Below are positions 13,410 through 25,297 of a stretch of 64,000 nucleotides of DNA, in pieces. This DNA comes from Venturia oleaginea (Eukaryota; Ascomycota; Dothideomycetes; Venturiales; Venturiaceae). The notes below the pieces were generated by a model, which was not told the origin of the DNA, made no database searches, and saw nothing but the letters and a program-made list of their open reading frames with translations. Both the position numbers and the translations under genes were made by a program. The stretch is taken from contig JABMLP010000007.1 of assembly GCA_013176395.1 (NCBI GenBank), positions 1,054,001-1,118,000 on the forward strand, written 5' to 3'. The number at the start of each line of letters is the position of its first letter. The stretch's first letter is position 1.

Positions 13410-13683
13410 TCGTATTTCATTTGAGATAAATTGAGAAAAACTGGAGCGATGCTTGAACATCACATTCCCAGAGATGCAACAAGAGACAACTCATCGTCCA
13501 GAGTCAAAGGAGAAAACGGAGCACGGAGCGAATTCAATACTTATGTACTAGATGTCGATGGTTGATCAAGTTGACGCGTAGCTCGGCGACTCGAAACTCC
13601 GACCGCGTCGCAAACACCGATACCGATGTGTAAACAGAAAACATCGAAACAACAACAATCAAGCCATTTGAACTCCACAACGA

Positions 13684-13717
13684 CCACAACCACAACCACA
13701 ACCACAACCACAACCAC
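13684..13717 (+). repeat. (CCACAA)n hexanucleotide microsatellite
   Basis: Five full copies and one partial copy of CCACAA lie 15 bp upstream of the SMC4 start codon, probably in the 5' untranslated region. On the opposite strand the tract creates an artefactual run of valine codons. Confidence 0.85.
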
Positions 13718-13732
13718 GACTAACCACACATC

Positions 13733-16700
13733 ATGCCCAGCGCATCGCCCGCACGCCCTTCTCGCCGGGCAGCTGCCTCTAGAAGAAAGATAGTCGATGA
13801 TTCCGACGAGGACGAACAGCCTGCCCGAGACGGAGACAGCGAGGAGGAATTCACCCCGGCGCCAGCCAGGACTCCGCGCACCACGAGACGAAAGCCAGCA
13901 AACGAGACTTCGATTGTGACTCCCGCGACCAACAAAAGTCGGCCGACGAGAGTAAGCGAGTCTGTCGAGCCATCGCAAATATTCACTCCCACAGAAGAAG
14001 ATGAAGTCGCTGCCCCGGCATCCCCTACGAAGAAAGCGCCGCCAAAGAAAAGGGCACCAAGACAAAGTGTGCGCGCAAACATCAGGAAGAGCAGGATGTC
14101 AAGTGCGCCGAGCATAGCAGAGGAAGCGCCCTCATTTCTAGCGCCCGTGCTTCCAACTTCAAAGCCTTCTGCGTCGCCTGAGCCGGAGCTTGAGAACACA
14201 GAGAACGAGCCCACGACCACGGAGCATTCAACAGTCGTCGACACGAAGCCCAATCTTTCACCTTCACCCCCTCGAGCTACGCCTTCGAGACGAGATGCCA
14301 CGCCTCTGGCAGATATCACAGAAACGACAGTCAATGAGCGGACGCCTATGCCTACGGAGAGGAGACCAGAGGTGCTGAAGGTCAACTTACAAGTTACAAA
14401 TCTGGAAAGGCCCATGGATATTGTAGTACGGACACGCCAGAATGCAATGCCACAGGTGGATGAACAGACTGGGCCCAAAACCCGCATGGTGATTACGTAC
14501 CTCATTCTCCACAACTTCAAGAGTTACGCTGGTCGTCAGGAAGTTGGACCTTTCCATTCCTCGTTTTCTTCTGTTGTAGGACCCAATGGATCCGGAAAAT
14601 CCAATGTTATCGACTCGCTGTTGTTTGTCTTCGGTTTCCGAGCTAGTAAGATGAGACAGGGCAAGATTTCGGCGCTGATTCACAATTCTGCCGCATTCCC
14701 GGATCTGGACCACTGTGAAGTTGAAGTGCATTTTCAAGAAGTGGTAGATCATCCAGGTGGGACGACAAAGGTTGTGCCAGATTCCACATTAATCGTCTCG
14801 CGCCGCGCCTTCAAAAACAATTCTAGCAGTTACTACATTAATGGAAAGACTTCGAATTTTACGACAGTCACGACGCTGCTTCGCGACAAAGGCATCGATC
14901 TCGATCATAAGCGTTTCCTGATCCTTCAGGGCGAGGTGGAGTCAATCGCTCAAATGAAGCCCAAGGCAGCGAACGAACACGACGACGGACTGCTAGAGTA
15001 TCTCGAAGATATTATCGGAACATCAAAGTATAAGACACCAATCGAAGAGTCTGCTGCCCAGGTCGAGGAGTTCAACGAAGTATGTGTCGACAAGAGTAAC
15101 CGAGTCCAGCATGTTGAAAAAGAGCGAAATGGACTTGAGGACAAGAAGGACAAGGCTCTTGCATACATTCGCGACGAGAATGAGCTTTCGATGAAGCAAG
15201 CCGCTCTCTACCAAGTTTGCATCGAAGAGTCTAATGATATACTCCAGGTCTCGCAAGAGGCTACGGCAAAGGTCCAGGCACAGCTCGATGAAGAAATGGC
15301 CAAGCATCAGGGCAACGAGCAAGAAATTAAGCGCCTTGAAAAGCAGTACAAGTCTAGCACAAAAGAGTACGAGAAATTGGAGCAGCAAAGCCAAGCTGTT
15401 CTAAAGGAGGTTGCGAAGCTGGACAAAGAGACTGTCAAGTTCGAGGAGAAGAGGAAATTCCTCTGCAACAAGCAGAAGAAGTTGGAGAAGACCATGGAGA
15501 CCAGTAAATTCGCAGCTGCAGAAGCCGAGATCACGATTAAGAACACGACTGACGATATTAACCGCAATACTGTTCAGATCGAGAATCTCCAACAAGACAT
15601 GCAAAAGGAAGAAAAGGAGCTTGCTTCAATTCGAGACGGCCTTAAGGGCAAGACACAGGGTCTATCTGATGAGATTGCCGCGAAGCAAAAGTCACTCGAA
15701 CCTTGGAATGAGAAAATCAATGCGAAGCAATCTGCAATGGCAGTGGCACAGAGCGAGCTTGACATTCTTCGCGAGAAAGAAGGATCTGGCGCAGTGGCTG
15801 TTGCAGAGGTCGAGTCAAAGATCGCCGGGCTTGAGGAGAGTAAAGCTGCAAAAATCGAAGACCTTGAGCAATGTAAGACTGAGCAAACTGATGTTGAGAA
15901 GCAACTTCAACGAACCCAGGCTGAGCTCGATTCGCTTGCGAAGAAGGAAGGTTCTATCCGCTCCAAGTTGTCCGATGCACGTCAGAAGGCCGATGAAGCT
16001 CGATCGAGTCTTTCTGCGAGTCAGTCTCAGGGCAACGTTCTGACAGGCCTGATGCGCATGAAGGAGTCTGGTCGCATCAGCGGTTTCCATGGCCGCCTTG
16101 GAAATCTGGGTGCTATTGATCAGAAGTACGACGTTGCCATTTCAACTGCATGCCCGTCGCTTGACAATATGGTCGTTGATTCAGTGGAAGTTGGACAACA
16201 ATGTATCGAGCATCTGCGGAAAAACAATCTTGGTCGGGCGAACTTCATCTGTCTAGACAAGCTTGCTAAGAGGGATCTTTCCTCGATTGACACACCTGAG
16301 AACTGCCATCGCTTGTTTGATCTGGTCAGATCCAAGGACGAACGCTTCTTACCAGCTTTCTACAGCGTCTTGCAAAATACGCTCGTCGCGAAGGACATGG
16401 ATCAAGCGAACAGAGTAGCATACGGTGCCAAGCGTTGGAAAGTCGTCACCCTTGAGGGACAGCTTATCGACAAGTCTGGTACTATGAGTGGTGGTGGAAC
16501 TCGTGTTGCTAAGGGAGGCATGTCCTCAAAGCTCACTCAGGAGGTCACTAGAGAACAAGTCTCCAAGCTTGAGGTCGATCGTGACGCTCTTGAGCAATCC
16601 TTCCAGGACTTCCAGAAGCAGCAGCGAGAGCTGGAGACGTCATTGCGAGAGCTCTCTAACCAAATACCGAAGCTGCAAACACAGGCGCAGAAGTTAGAAC

Positions 16701-18282
16701 TCGAGATTGGTAGCTTCGACAAGAACATCGCCGACGCTCAACGCCGCATTCAAGAACTTGGCTCGGAACAACAGTCATCGAAAACAGACAAGGCTCGTAT
16801 GACAGCACTGGAGAAGCTCATTGCCGCTGTTGAGAAGGAGACATCCAAGCTTCACTCTGAAATGGCCGGCATTGAGGAAGAGGTCAAGGCGCTCCAGGAT
16901 AAGATCATGGAGATTGGTGGAGTCAAGCTGCGAATCCAGAAAGCCAAGGTTGATGACCTTAAGTCCCAGATCGATACCCTTACCGAGGAAATGTCTTCTG
17001 CTGAAGTCAACAAAGCCAAAGCAGAGAAGCAGAAAATCAAGCATGAGAAGGCTCATGTTGAAGCCGAAAAGGAGATGGATAGTGCCGCCGCCGAATGTGA
17101 GAAGCTACAAGACGCAATGCAGCACCAAACCGAGAATGCTGCTGGCTCACGGCAAGCTGCCGAGGAGGCCCAAGAAGCTATCGACACGAAGAAAGAAGAA
17201 CTCGTCGTCCTGAAGAAGGACCTTGACGAACGAACGACTGAAATCAACGCTACTCGAGGAGTCGAGATCGAGATGCGCAACAAACTCGAAGAGCACCAAA
17301 AGTCCGTCAACGAAGCCCAAAAACGACTGAATCACTGGGGCGAGAAGCTTGGTAAACTCTCTGTACAAAATATCTCTGACATTGGCGAGGAGAATGAGCC
17401 GGCAGTTCTCCCACAATACTCACGAGATGAGCTCCTATACATGGACAAGAATGAGTTGAAAAACGAAATTGCGAAGTTGGAGGAGAAGACGAAGGATGTC
17501 AACGTCGATCTCAACGTCCTCGCCGAATATCGAAAGAGATGCGAAGAGCACGCTACCCGTCTCACCGATCTTAGCGAAGCTTTGAACACCCGCGACACCG
17601 CCAAACGCACCTGCGATGAACTCCGTCGCCTCCGTCTCGAAGGTTTCATGGAAGGTTTCTCAACCATCTCTTTACGCTTGAAAGAGATGTACCAGATGAT
17701 TACCATGGGCGGTAATGCCGAACTGGAGCTTGTAGATAGTCTCGATCCTTTTTCAGAGGGCATCCTGTTCAGCGTCATGCCGCCGAAGAAGAGTTGGAAG
17801 AATATTGGGAATTTAAGTGGTGGGGAGAAGACGTTGAGTTCTTTGGCGCTGGTGTTTGCGTTGCATCATTTTAAGCCGACGCCGCTTTATGTTATGGATG
17901 AGATTGATGCGGCGTTGGATTTTAGGAATGTGAGTACATCCTGCCCCCCTTGCCCATTGCTGAAGTTTGCTTTTTAGGAAGTCGATGTACTTATGCGTCT
18001 TTACAATAGGTTTCCATCGTAGCCTCTTACATTAAAGAGAGAACGAAGAATGCACAATTTATCGTCATCTCGTTGCGAAATAATATGTTTGAGTTGGCGT
18101 CGAGGCTGGTAGGTGTTTACAAGGTTAATCATATGGTACGTTTCCTCTCCTCCTTTCTTTCTCCATCCCGTTCCCAAAAGGTCGAAGAGGGAATTGATGC
18201 TAACTTTAGACCGTGATAGACGAAGAGTGTCACTGTTGAGAATAGGGATTATATCCAGTCAGCGGCTCCAGTTCGGGTTTGA
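13733..18282 (+). CDS. SMC4: Condensin subunit SMC4 (Cut3-type)
   Basis: Three exons (13733-17929, 18010-18135, 18220-18282) encode 1461 residues. The first ~250 residues are a polar, phosphosite-rich tail. The SMC head follows with LHNFKSYAG, Walker A GPNGSGKSNVID (about 282-293) and the Q-loop text FLILQGEVESIAQMKP. Long coiled coils flank the hinge (about 765-925, with SGRISGFHGRLGNLGAI). The C-terminal head has the ABC signature NLSGGEKTLSSLAL (about 1360) and Walker B YVMDEIDAALDFRN. Introns of 80 and 84 nt interrupt the last part and restore FRNVSIVASYIKER and KVNHMTKSVTVENRDYI, as expected for SMC4. The QGEVESIAQMKP text separates it from SMC2. It pairs with SMC2 in condensin to compact mitotic chromosomes in the nucleus. 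It converges with the aconitase gene downstream. Confidence 0.97.
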
Positions 18283-18746
18283 TCATGTTCGGAATCGACG
18301 TCTTTTGGAGTCTTTTTGCGATCGGTGTTTGGCGAGTCACTTGGATCGGCTGCGTTTGGGCTGGGACTTCATGATTTGTATGATGCTGTGATATGCCTAT
18401 TCCTTTAGACATTGAATGATGAAAGTGTTTATGATTGTTAATTTGTTCTACATTATTGGGTCCGTGGCAATCTTTGAACATGTAGAGAAGGCTACGCCGA
18501 ATATGAGTTCAAAGAATCTCATGACATTCCAACAGCATTAATTTCACCACAATCAGTCGGAGCACGCAGGAAAGGACGTAATTTCATATTGAAACTGTAG
18601 CGAGATAGAACTAATCCGTTCAAAAAAAAAAAAAGGAGACTTGTCTAACATCATCGTGAGAACCATTTACTACCTCATATTCTACACCGTAGCAATCTCC
18701 TTTCCTCATGTCCACAATATTCATCCAACTTCTTCCCTTCTCGTCT
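18283..18746. other. Convergent 3' intergenic region between SMC4 and aconitase
   Basis: This 464-bp spacer holds the two 3' ends. An A tract of about 13 bases lies near 18621-18633. No gene was seen. Confidence 0.5.
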
Positions 18747-21272
18747 TCATGCCTTGGCCTCTGCAGCCTTCTTTGCCATCGTGTTCAATGCAGATCCGTT
18801 AACGAACCACTCGATTTGTGGCTCGTTGAATGTGTGGTTCAGGGTGATGTCGTAATCTGGGGAGCCGTCGGCTGGGTGGACTCTGAGGGTCATTGGCTTG
18901 CCGACAGCGAGTTGCGTGCACATAAGGTCGACCTTGTCGTATGGCTGAATCTTGTCGTAATCGGCTGGGTCGGCGAAGGTCAATGGCAACATACCCTGCT
19001 TCTTCAAGTTGGTCTCGTGAATACGGGCGAACGAACGGGTAATGATGGCAAGACCTCCCAAATGTCTTGGTTCCAAAGCAGCGTGTTCTCGAGATGATCC
19101 CTCACCATAGTTCCAGTCACCGATAACGACCCATGGGATACCCTTCTTCTTGTAGTCACGGGCAGTGGCTGGGACAGCATCCCAATCACCAGTAGTGGCG
19201 TTTTTGACTTTGTTAGCTTCACCGTTGGCGCTGTTGGTGGCACCGATAAGCATGTTGTTGGAGATATTATCAAGATGTCCGCGGTACTTCAACCAGGGAC
19301 CGGCCATGGAGATATGATCGGTGGTGGTTTTTCCTTGGGCCTTGATCAAGATTGGGACGTTGAGGGCATCCTTGCCATCCCATGCCGGGAAGGGAGACAA
19401 GAGTTGTAGACGGTCGGAGGTAGGGCTGACAGCGACGCTAACGGATGAGCGATCAGCGGGGGGTGCCTGGTACGTGTTCTCGCCTGGATCGTAGCCGTTT
19501 CTTGGGAGACCGTCACCAGTTGGGGCCTTGAGCTTGAACTCCTTACCATCCTTACCCTTGAGTGTATCCGTAAGAGGGTTGAAGTTGAGTGTACCAGCAA
19601 TGCTCATGGCGACAACGAGATCTGGGGAGGTGACGAATGCGTGTGTGGCTGGGTTGGCGTCGTTTCGGCCGGTGAAGTTACGGTTGTAGGATGAGACGAT
19701 GGAGTTGGCCTCGCCTTTCTTGACGTCGCGACGGTCCCATTGACCAATGCAAGGTCCGCAGGCGTTGGCGAGAACCATGCCACCAAAGTCTTCGAAGGTT
19801 TTAAGCTGACCATCACGGGCGATGGTAGCACGAATTTGTTCAGAACCGGGGGTAACGGTGAAGACAGCCTTTGATTTGATGCCGTGGGCCATTGCGTCCT
19901 CAGCAATGGAGGCAGCGCGAGACATATCTTCGTATGAGGAGTTGGTGCAGGATCCGATCAAACCGACCTTGAGCTCCTCTGGCCAGCCGTGCTCAGCAAC
20001 AGCATCCTTGAACTTGCTGATTGGCGTGGCAAGATCAGGTGTGAAAGGTCCGTTGATGTGTGGCTCGAGTTCGTCAAGGTTGAGCTCAATGAGCTGGTCG
20101 TACTCGGCGCCCTCGTCCTCCTTGAGCTCGGCAGCGTATTCACGGGCATAGTCACCAATGGCACCACGCTTGGTGGCCTTTAGGTAGTCGTACATGCGGT
20201 CGTTGAAGGGGAAGACGGAGGTGGTTGCACCAATTTCAGCACCCTATCAGAAGTTAGTTGAAATGCAGATTGCCAGAAGCTTATCAAGCTAGATTTTCAG
20301 TTGACATTACCATATTGCATATGGTTCCCATACCTGCAGAGAATTAGTCAATGGTTATCAATGTGGTGGAGGAACTTACCAGTGCAGGAAAGGCTCTCAG
20401 TTCCTGGTCCATGGTACTCCACGATAGCGCCAGTTCCACCCTTGACAGTGAGAATACCGGCTACTTTCAGGATAATGTCTTTTGGTGAGGTCCAGCCAGA
20501 AAGTTTCCCAGTGAGCTTGACACCGATAACTTTTGGAGCCTTAAGCTCCCATGGTAAGCCAGCCATAACATCGACAGCATCAGCTCCACCGACACCGATG
20601 GCGCACATGCCTAAACCTCCAGCGTTTGGCGTGTGTGAGTCAGTACCGATAAGTAGAGCACCTGGGAAAGCATAGTTTTCGAGAACGATCTGGTGGATGA
20701 TGCCAGACCCTGGTCGCCAGAAACCGATGTCATATTTTGCGCAAGAAGTGCTCAAGAAGTCGTAAACTTCCTTGTTGATGTCCTTGGCCCGGGCCAAATC
20801 TTTCGCTCCACCGACCTGAGCCTCAATCAGATGGTCGCAGTGTACGGTGGTCGGTGTCGCAACACTGGGTAACCCCGCAGACATGAACTGGAGAATGGCC
20901 ATCTGTGCGGTCGCATCTTGACAAGCTACGCGATCTGGTCGCAGCTTCAAGTAAGAGACTCCTCTCTCGATCTCCTGGTTGTGTGGATCGTCCAAGTGAC
21001 TGTAGATGATCTTTTCGGTCAAAGTGAGGGGTTTGTTAAGTCGTTGTCGGATGATTTGGAGGTTCTCGGAGAGCTTCTGGTATGGAATGTAATTCCCTTT
21101 CTCGTGGTTGGTCATTTCGACCTTGCGGGAGAGGCCGTCTGAAACAGTAGCCATGCCTCGCACACGCGGGATCTGGGGAGGTGAGCATTGGAAGCCAGTA
21201 CAGCCAAGCGGAATGGGATCTCACGAGTTTCCTCATGGCCGGGCGCGATGCCAGGCGCATTGAAGGGATCAT
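18747..21272 (-). CDS. ACO1: Mitochondrial aconitate hydratase
   Basis: Four exons on the minus strand (21272-21225, 21172-20380, 20333-20311, 20243-18747) give 786 residues. Exon 1 encodes a basic amphipathic mitochondrial presequence ([12 protein letters not shown]). The 23-nt third exon encodes the link from SCTG to MGTICNMG. All introns have GT-AG ends, and the 67-nt intron has a CTAAC branch. The [4Fe-4S] ligands are Cys387 in [10 protein letters not shown] and Cys450/Cys453 in [12 protein letters not shown], matching yeast Aco1 Cys382/448/451. Other landmarks are [14 protein letters not shown] and [19 protein letters not shown]. The enzyme interconverts citrate and isocitrate in the TCA cycle, and in yeast also stabilises mitochondrial DNA. 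Length and every key residue match a functional enzyme. Confidence 0.97.
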
Positions 21273-22106
21273 TGCGTGAAGCTAGGAATGTTGATATGGT
21301 ATAAGTGTGTTTAGGTGGTTTCGATGGTGCGGGGATTCCTGAGGTAGAGATTTAGCTTGCCTGAAGACGTCAGAAGCATTCAATGGCGGTATTACCTGTA
21401 GCACACAACTATGTTGAACTAGCGCATTGAAGAGGCCACAATCACTTTGGGATAGCGAGGTTGTGGTGTTGTGAAAGATGGGTGGTGATAGGGAAGTGGC
21501 AGAGATATGAGAATGGTGTCAGAGCTACGACGCTTGAGCTCGTTGCTTTTTCTAAGCGGCCCAAACCAAGCATCCCGTGAAAGCCGAGGGTCAAAAGTGT
21601 CTGCAGGTCAAAAAACCTTTCCTGATACACGTATAATTACCACAGTTCCCATTTAAAATCGTCTGGAGACATCCTGCAGCTCCCGGTAGCGCTCCGAAAA
21701 CTACCGCCATTCAATTTCTGGCCTCGCATTCCCCTGCTGCCGTGCGAACTGCTGTGGAATTCCCTCGGGCGTGCCATCGTTCGAAGCACTGATTACCTTC
21801 ACTACTCTATGATTGGTTGATCCGGAAAACCCACTCTTTTTCTTCACGATGCTCTAGAATTAAGCCGGCTGCAATAACCATGGATACTCATGCCCGCTCT
21901 CTACGAAACTCAGTCAGGCCGGTCACTATCCCGAATACACCCACTCCACCAAAATTCTAACTGACAGTTTCTCACCGCTTAGTCCGTTTCTCTCTGAATT
22001 CTGTGCTCTGAGTACCTTGATCTTGCAGGGTGAGCGCGAATACTCTTCATTCATCATCGCTCAGACAACTGCTGCAAAGTATGCATTATCCCAACAAATC
22101 AGCGTC
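21273..22106. other. Aconitase promoter region and GAA1 3' flank
   Basis: No gene is supported in this 834-bp stretch. The part nearest 21273 is the upstream region of the aconitase gene. Short frames in it read as random text. Confidence 0.45.
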
Positions 22107-24098
22107 TTATACACCAGTACTAGCAGCAATAAAACTAGCACACAACCACCCCGGCCACCAAATAAGCCATATAACAACACTAGTCCACAACCCATGGACC
22201 CACCACCCCGTGCTCGCCATCGCAAGAACCTGCCCCAATCCCATCCTCATCCCCTCCAATCCACCCACAAATCCACCATGGTCTCCATCTTGTACGCCCA
22301 CCCAACCAGCCTGCGATGCCAGTGCTGATGCAGCGATGATGATGACGGGTGGTGAGATGAGAGTTAGGAGTGTGCTTTGTAGGGCTCGAGAGAATTTAGT
22401 AGTTGAAGGGCAGATGAAGGAGTACGGTGCTGCGAAAAGGCCTATCAAGAGGGAGAGGGAGAAGTTGAGAGTTGCAAGGGCGGAGAGGAAGAGGCCTAAG
22501 AGGAGCAGGCAGAAACACTGTAAAAGCATCAATTCTTGTTTCGTTGCTTTGTGCTTGGCGAGGCGGGGGAGCGCTGCGGCGAGAAGGGTTGGGAGCGGTA
22601 ATGTAGCGAGAGTGAAGACTACGAAGGTTGGTGTGAGAGAGCTGAGTGGCGTATGGTTGAATAGATATAATGGGACCAGGCCTAGAAAATGGAGGCCTGT
22701 CAGGAGAATGAGTGGATACGAGAAGTGTCGTTCTTTGACTGCCACCATGACTGCTGGTACTATGGCTAGCGAGGAACCTTCTTTGACAAGCTTCGTATCC
22801 TCTGAAGTCAAGGACTCGACGCCGAGTTTGGAGCCTGGTATAGTGCTAGCTGGATTTGCAGCTGTTTCCTCGCCACGTCCACTTTGTACCCAAAGTGCTA
22901 TGCTGACAATGCTGAAACTGCCAGCAACGAGCATGGCACTTGGCAAATATGTTCCAATACTGACGAAGCGATTCGCTTGCATCAGGAGGTAGAAAAAGAA
23001 ACTCTGGTGCAGATGCTCGAGAAGGTTGTTCAGACTTCGAACAAGACCCTCGACCGTGCGTCCTAGAGACATTTCGTCATGCCATCCGTCTCCCACCGTC
23101 TCTAGTGTAATTGCATCGACGTGATATGGTATAAAACTGCTGTGTGGTCCCGTGGCGTGTCCGAGGCCTTGGTTCAACATGCCTCGTAGCATTGTCTGTA
23201 GACGATCCGCGTACTGATCATTGTGATCCCACATACGCTGCAAAGTACAGCTGATGCCCATCTGACCGCTTGCCACACTCACGGCTGTATTGAAGAGATC
23301 CAAATTCGGCAGTTGCCCATTGATTCCGTCGTAGACAATATGTAGTTTGTCGAATCGCTTTCCCCATGGTCCAGCAGGGTAGTCAATAGCCACGGCTCCT
23401 TGTAAAGCACCACTCTTGATCGACAGCGGCTCAACGAAGGCAGGATTGTGGGCATCGTGGTACGCATCAACCCATGCTTGGGATCCAGCAGTGCTGTCCT
23501 CCGTGATCAAGAAGATGATGTCTTTGGACCATAATGACCATCTCTTGAAGAAGCGTGCCATTGTAAGCAGTAGAGCAACCCCGCTGTAATTGATCTCTCC
23601 CTTCATATTCCTCCACGCAGCAATAAGAACAATTGCCTCTGTGGCATCCGCTCGTGGTCCCTGAAGCACGGCGTAAACATTGTCTCCCGCAATAGTGCTG
23701 CCTCCTGCTTCGTAGTTGTATTTTTGAGTGGCTACTTTCAGCCCCGCATCTCTGAAGACATCCCCAATCTTATGGACGCGTTCAGGACCGGACAAATGTT
23801 CAAGTGTCGCAACCTCCTGTCGGTATGCGCGAAAGATGTTGTGCTCACTTCCGCCGAAGTATGTGTGCACTTGGCCGGGAAGAAGGGCATTTTCGGAGAC
23901 GTAGGTGGACCTCGAGTACTGGTTTAAAGGTAGGAGTAGAAGCCATGCGACTCCAACGAGAATTAGGAGGGCGGAGAGGTAGGGAGGGAGTTTGAGGATC
24001 CTCTTGTCCTTGCGTAGAGCCAATATGGCGTTTGCTGCGATCGGAATTAGTTGTAGCTCTTTGCCGAATCGAGTATTCAGCCTACCTATAGCAGCCAT
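22107..24098 (-). CDS. GAA1: GPI transamidase component GAA1
   Basis: A single-exon frame of 663 residues. After a short cytosolic start comes a strong membrane span (YLSALLILVGVAWLLLLPL). It is followed by the Gaa1 hallmark RSTYVSENALLPGQV and a large luminal region resembling M28 peptidases, with ISCTLQRMWDHNDQYADR and the conserved GINGQLPNLDLFNTA. The C-terminal half contains about six further hydrophobic helices and ends soon after the last one. Gaa1 acts in the ER membrane with Gpi8, Gpi16, Gpi17 and Gab1 to attach GPI anchors to secreted proteins, and is thought to present the lipid substrate. Length and topology match the family. No intron is needed. Confidence 0.93.
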   Translation of the reverse strand: MAAIGRLNTRFGKELQLIPIAANAILALRKDKRILKLPPYLSALLILVGVAWLLLLPLNQYSRSTYVSENALLPGQVHTYFGGSEHNIFRAYRQEVATLEHLSGPERVHKIGDVFRDAGLKVATQKYNYEAGGSTIAGDNVYAVLQGPRADATEAIVLIAAWRNMKGEINYSGVALLLTMARFFKRWSLWSKDIIFLITEDSTAGSQAWVDAYHDAHNPAFVEPLSIKSGALQGAVAIDYPAGPWGKRFDKLHIVYDGINGQLPNLDLFNTAVSVASGQMGISCTLQRMWDHNDQYADRLQTMLRGMLNQGLGHATGPHSSFIPYHVDAITLETVGDGWHDEMSLGRTVEGLVRSLNNLLEHLHQSFFFYLLMQANRFVSIGTYLPSAMLVAGSFSIVSIALWVQSGRGEETAANPASTIPGSKLGVESLTSEDTKLVKEGSSLAIVPAVMVAVKERHFSYPLILLTGLHFLGLVPLYLFNHTPLSSLTPTFVVFTLATLPLPTLLAAALPRLAKHKATKQELMLLQCFCLLLLGLFLSALATLNFSLSLLIGLFAAPYSFICPSTTKFSRALQSTLLTLISPPVIIIAASALASQAGWVGVQDGDHGGFVGGLEGMRMGLGQVLAMASTGWWVHGLWTSVVIWLIWWPGWLCASFIAASTGV

Positions 24099-24791
24099 TC
24101 TTCTTTCATCTCATTTCGGTCCGCTGAATGCTGGGACGCAATTTATGGCTTTGTACACGTTTGGCGTGAGGCCTATAGGACTCGAAGTGCTAGGGGTGTG
24201 TTTAGTGTAGCCGTAGAAGTATTATATCATCACGAACTCTTGTTTCTTGTCTCAACTCCTCCAGGAATCACCAACATCATCAACTCTTATCGAAAATGCA
24301 CGTCTGATCACTGATCTACTCTGTACCCTCAGAAAGTCGAGAATGCTCATTTTGGACATCCTCGATCATCTCACCATCAGCCATCACGCAAGTATCTACT
24401 ACCAAGGATGGCCGTGGTAACAGCAGTGCCTTGGTCTGAGGTTGTTATTGGCACCCGCAGCTGGTCACGTACAACTTGATGCAGCTCTATTCCCTTCCCT
24501 TTTTCGCCGTTTCTGTGAGAAGGATGTGGCTACAATGCAGCCTATCATACAGCGCAAAATCGTATGACTGGCATAGTAAGGCTGTCAATCCAAGTCCCCT
24601 TCTGTATGTCGAAACAAAGTCCCCCCATCTCAGATCGATGTTGATGATTTTCTGGCTCGCAAGCAAAATAATATCCGGGGAAAATCATCGATATCGATTC
24701 TAGATGGATATACTTAATTGTTTTGTTAGCCATCGAAAGGAAAGCACGGAAGGTCATGAATTGGAAGTCCAGCATACTAGTGATATCTTGC
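24099..24791. other. Intergenic region upstream of GAA1
   Basis: This stretch contains the GAA1 5' flank and no supportable gene. Short frames on both strands show no family resemblance. Confidence 0.4.
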
Positions 24792-25022
24792 TCACTTCTC
24801 CATCAGCTCTATCATCGCCGCAAGTGTTCCTCGCCTCTTTGTGGAACCCTTCTTAATTTTCTCCAATCGCCTCGCGGCCTCAAGAGCACTTGCGCTGGAT
24901 CCGTAAACCATATCCACGCGAGCACCCCTGTCCAAAAGAAGTCACACCAGATCTAATTGATAACTAATGACAGCCTCGTACAACGGGGTTCGAGGTCCAG
25001 GTTCATCGATCCCATTCAAGAA
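24792..25022 (-). pseudogene. Ankyrin-repeat gene remnant
   Basis: One minus-strand frame of 77 codons reads GPRTPLYEAVISYQLDLV, then an in-frame TGA (24942-24944), then LLLDRGARVDMVYGSSASAL and a basic tail to the stop at 24792-24794. The TPLxxAV...LV.LLLxxGAxVD pattern is a textbook ankyrin repeat across the stop. The frame is blocked upstream by another stop at the 25022 end, and I found no earlier repeats. This is probably the decayed 3' end of an ankyrin gene wedged between GAA1 and UBP8. An unseen intron around the TGA cannot be excluded, but no splice sites fit. Confidence 0.5.
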
Positions 25023-25297
25023 TCAACTAATCTATTCTTTGCCACACAAATAGCTAAGTGCCAACATCCTCAATCACCATACAGATACGACCGAGAGAAT
25101 AAAGATGTCTTACAAGTCCAAACACCATCAATGCAAATATCCTACCCATGATGACAATATGATAGATCCATACCCAGCCAGCCGGGAAAGAAAATCAAGC
25201 AAAACTCCAAACAATAATGAATCCACCTCATGATCTTTTGTAACAGCCTACCAACGTCACTTTCAGCAAAACTACTGGCCAAAAGCTACTCCTGTAA

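Noticed and set aside
13541..14065. Minus-strand frame with a long valine run
   Set aside because: The valine run is the complement of the CCACAA microsatellite, not a protein.
13720..14520. 266-codon minus-strand frame
   Set aside because: Mirror of the polar SMC4 N-terminus; no motif of its own.
22030..22992. 320-codon plus-strand frame
   Set aside because: It lies antisense to the membrane helices of GAA1 and reads as basic, low-information text; the minus strand encodes a clear family member.
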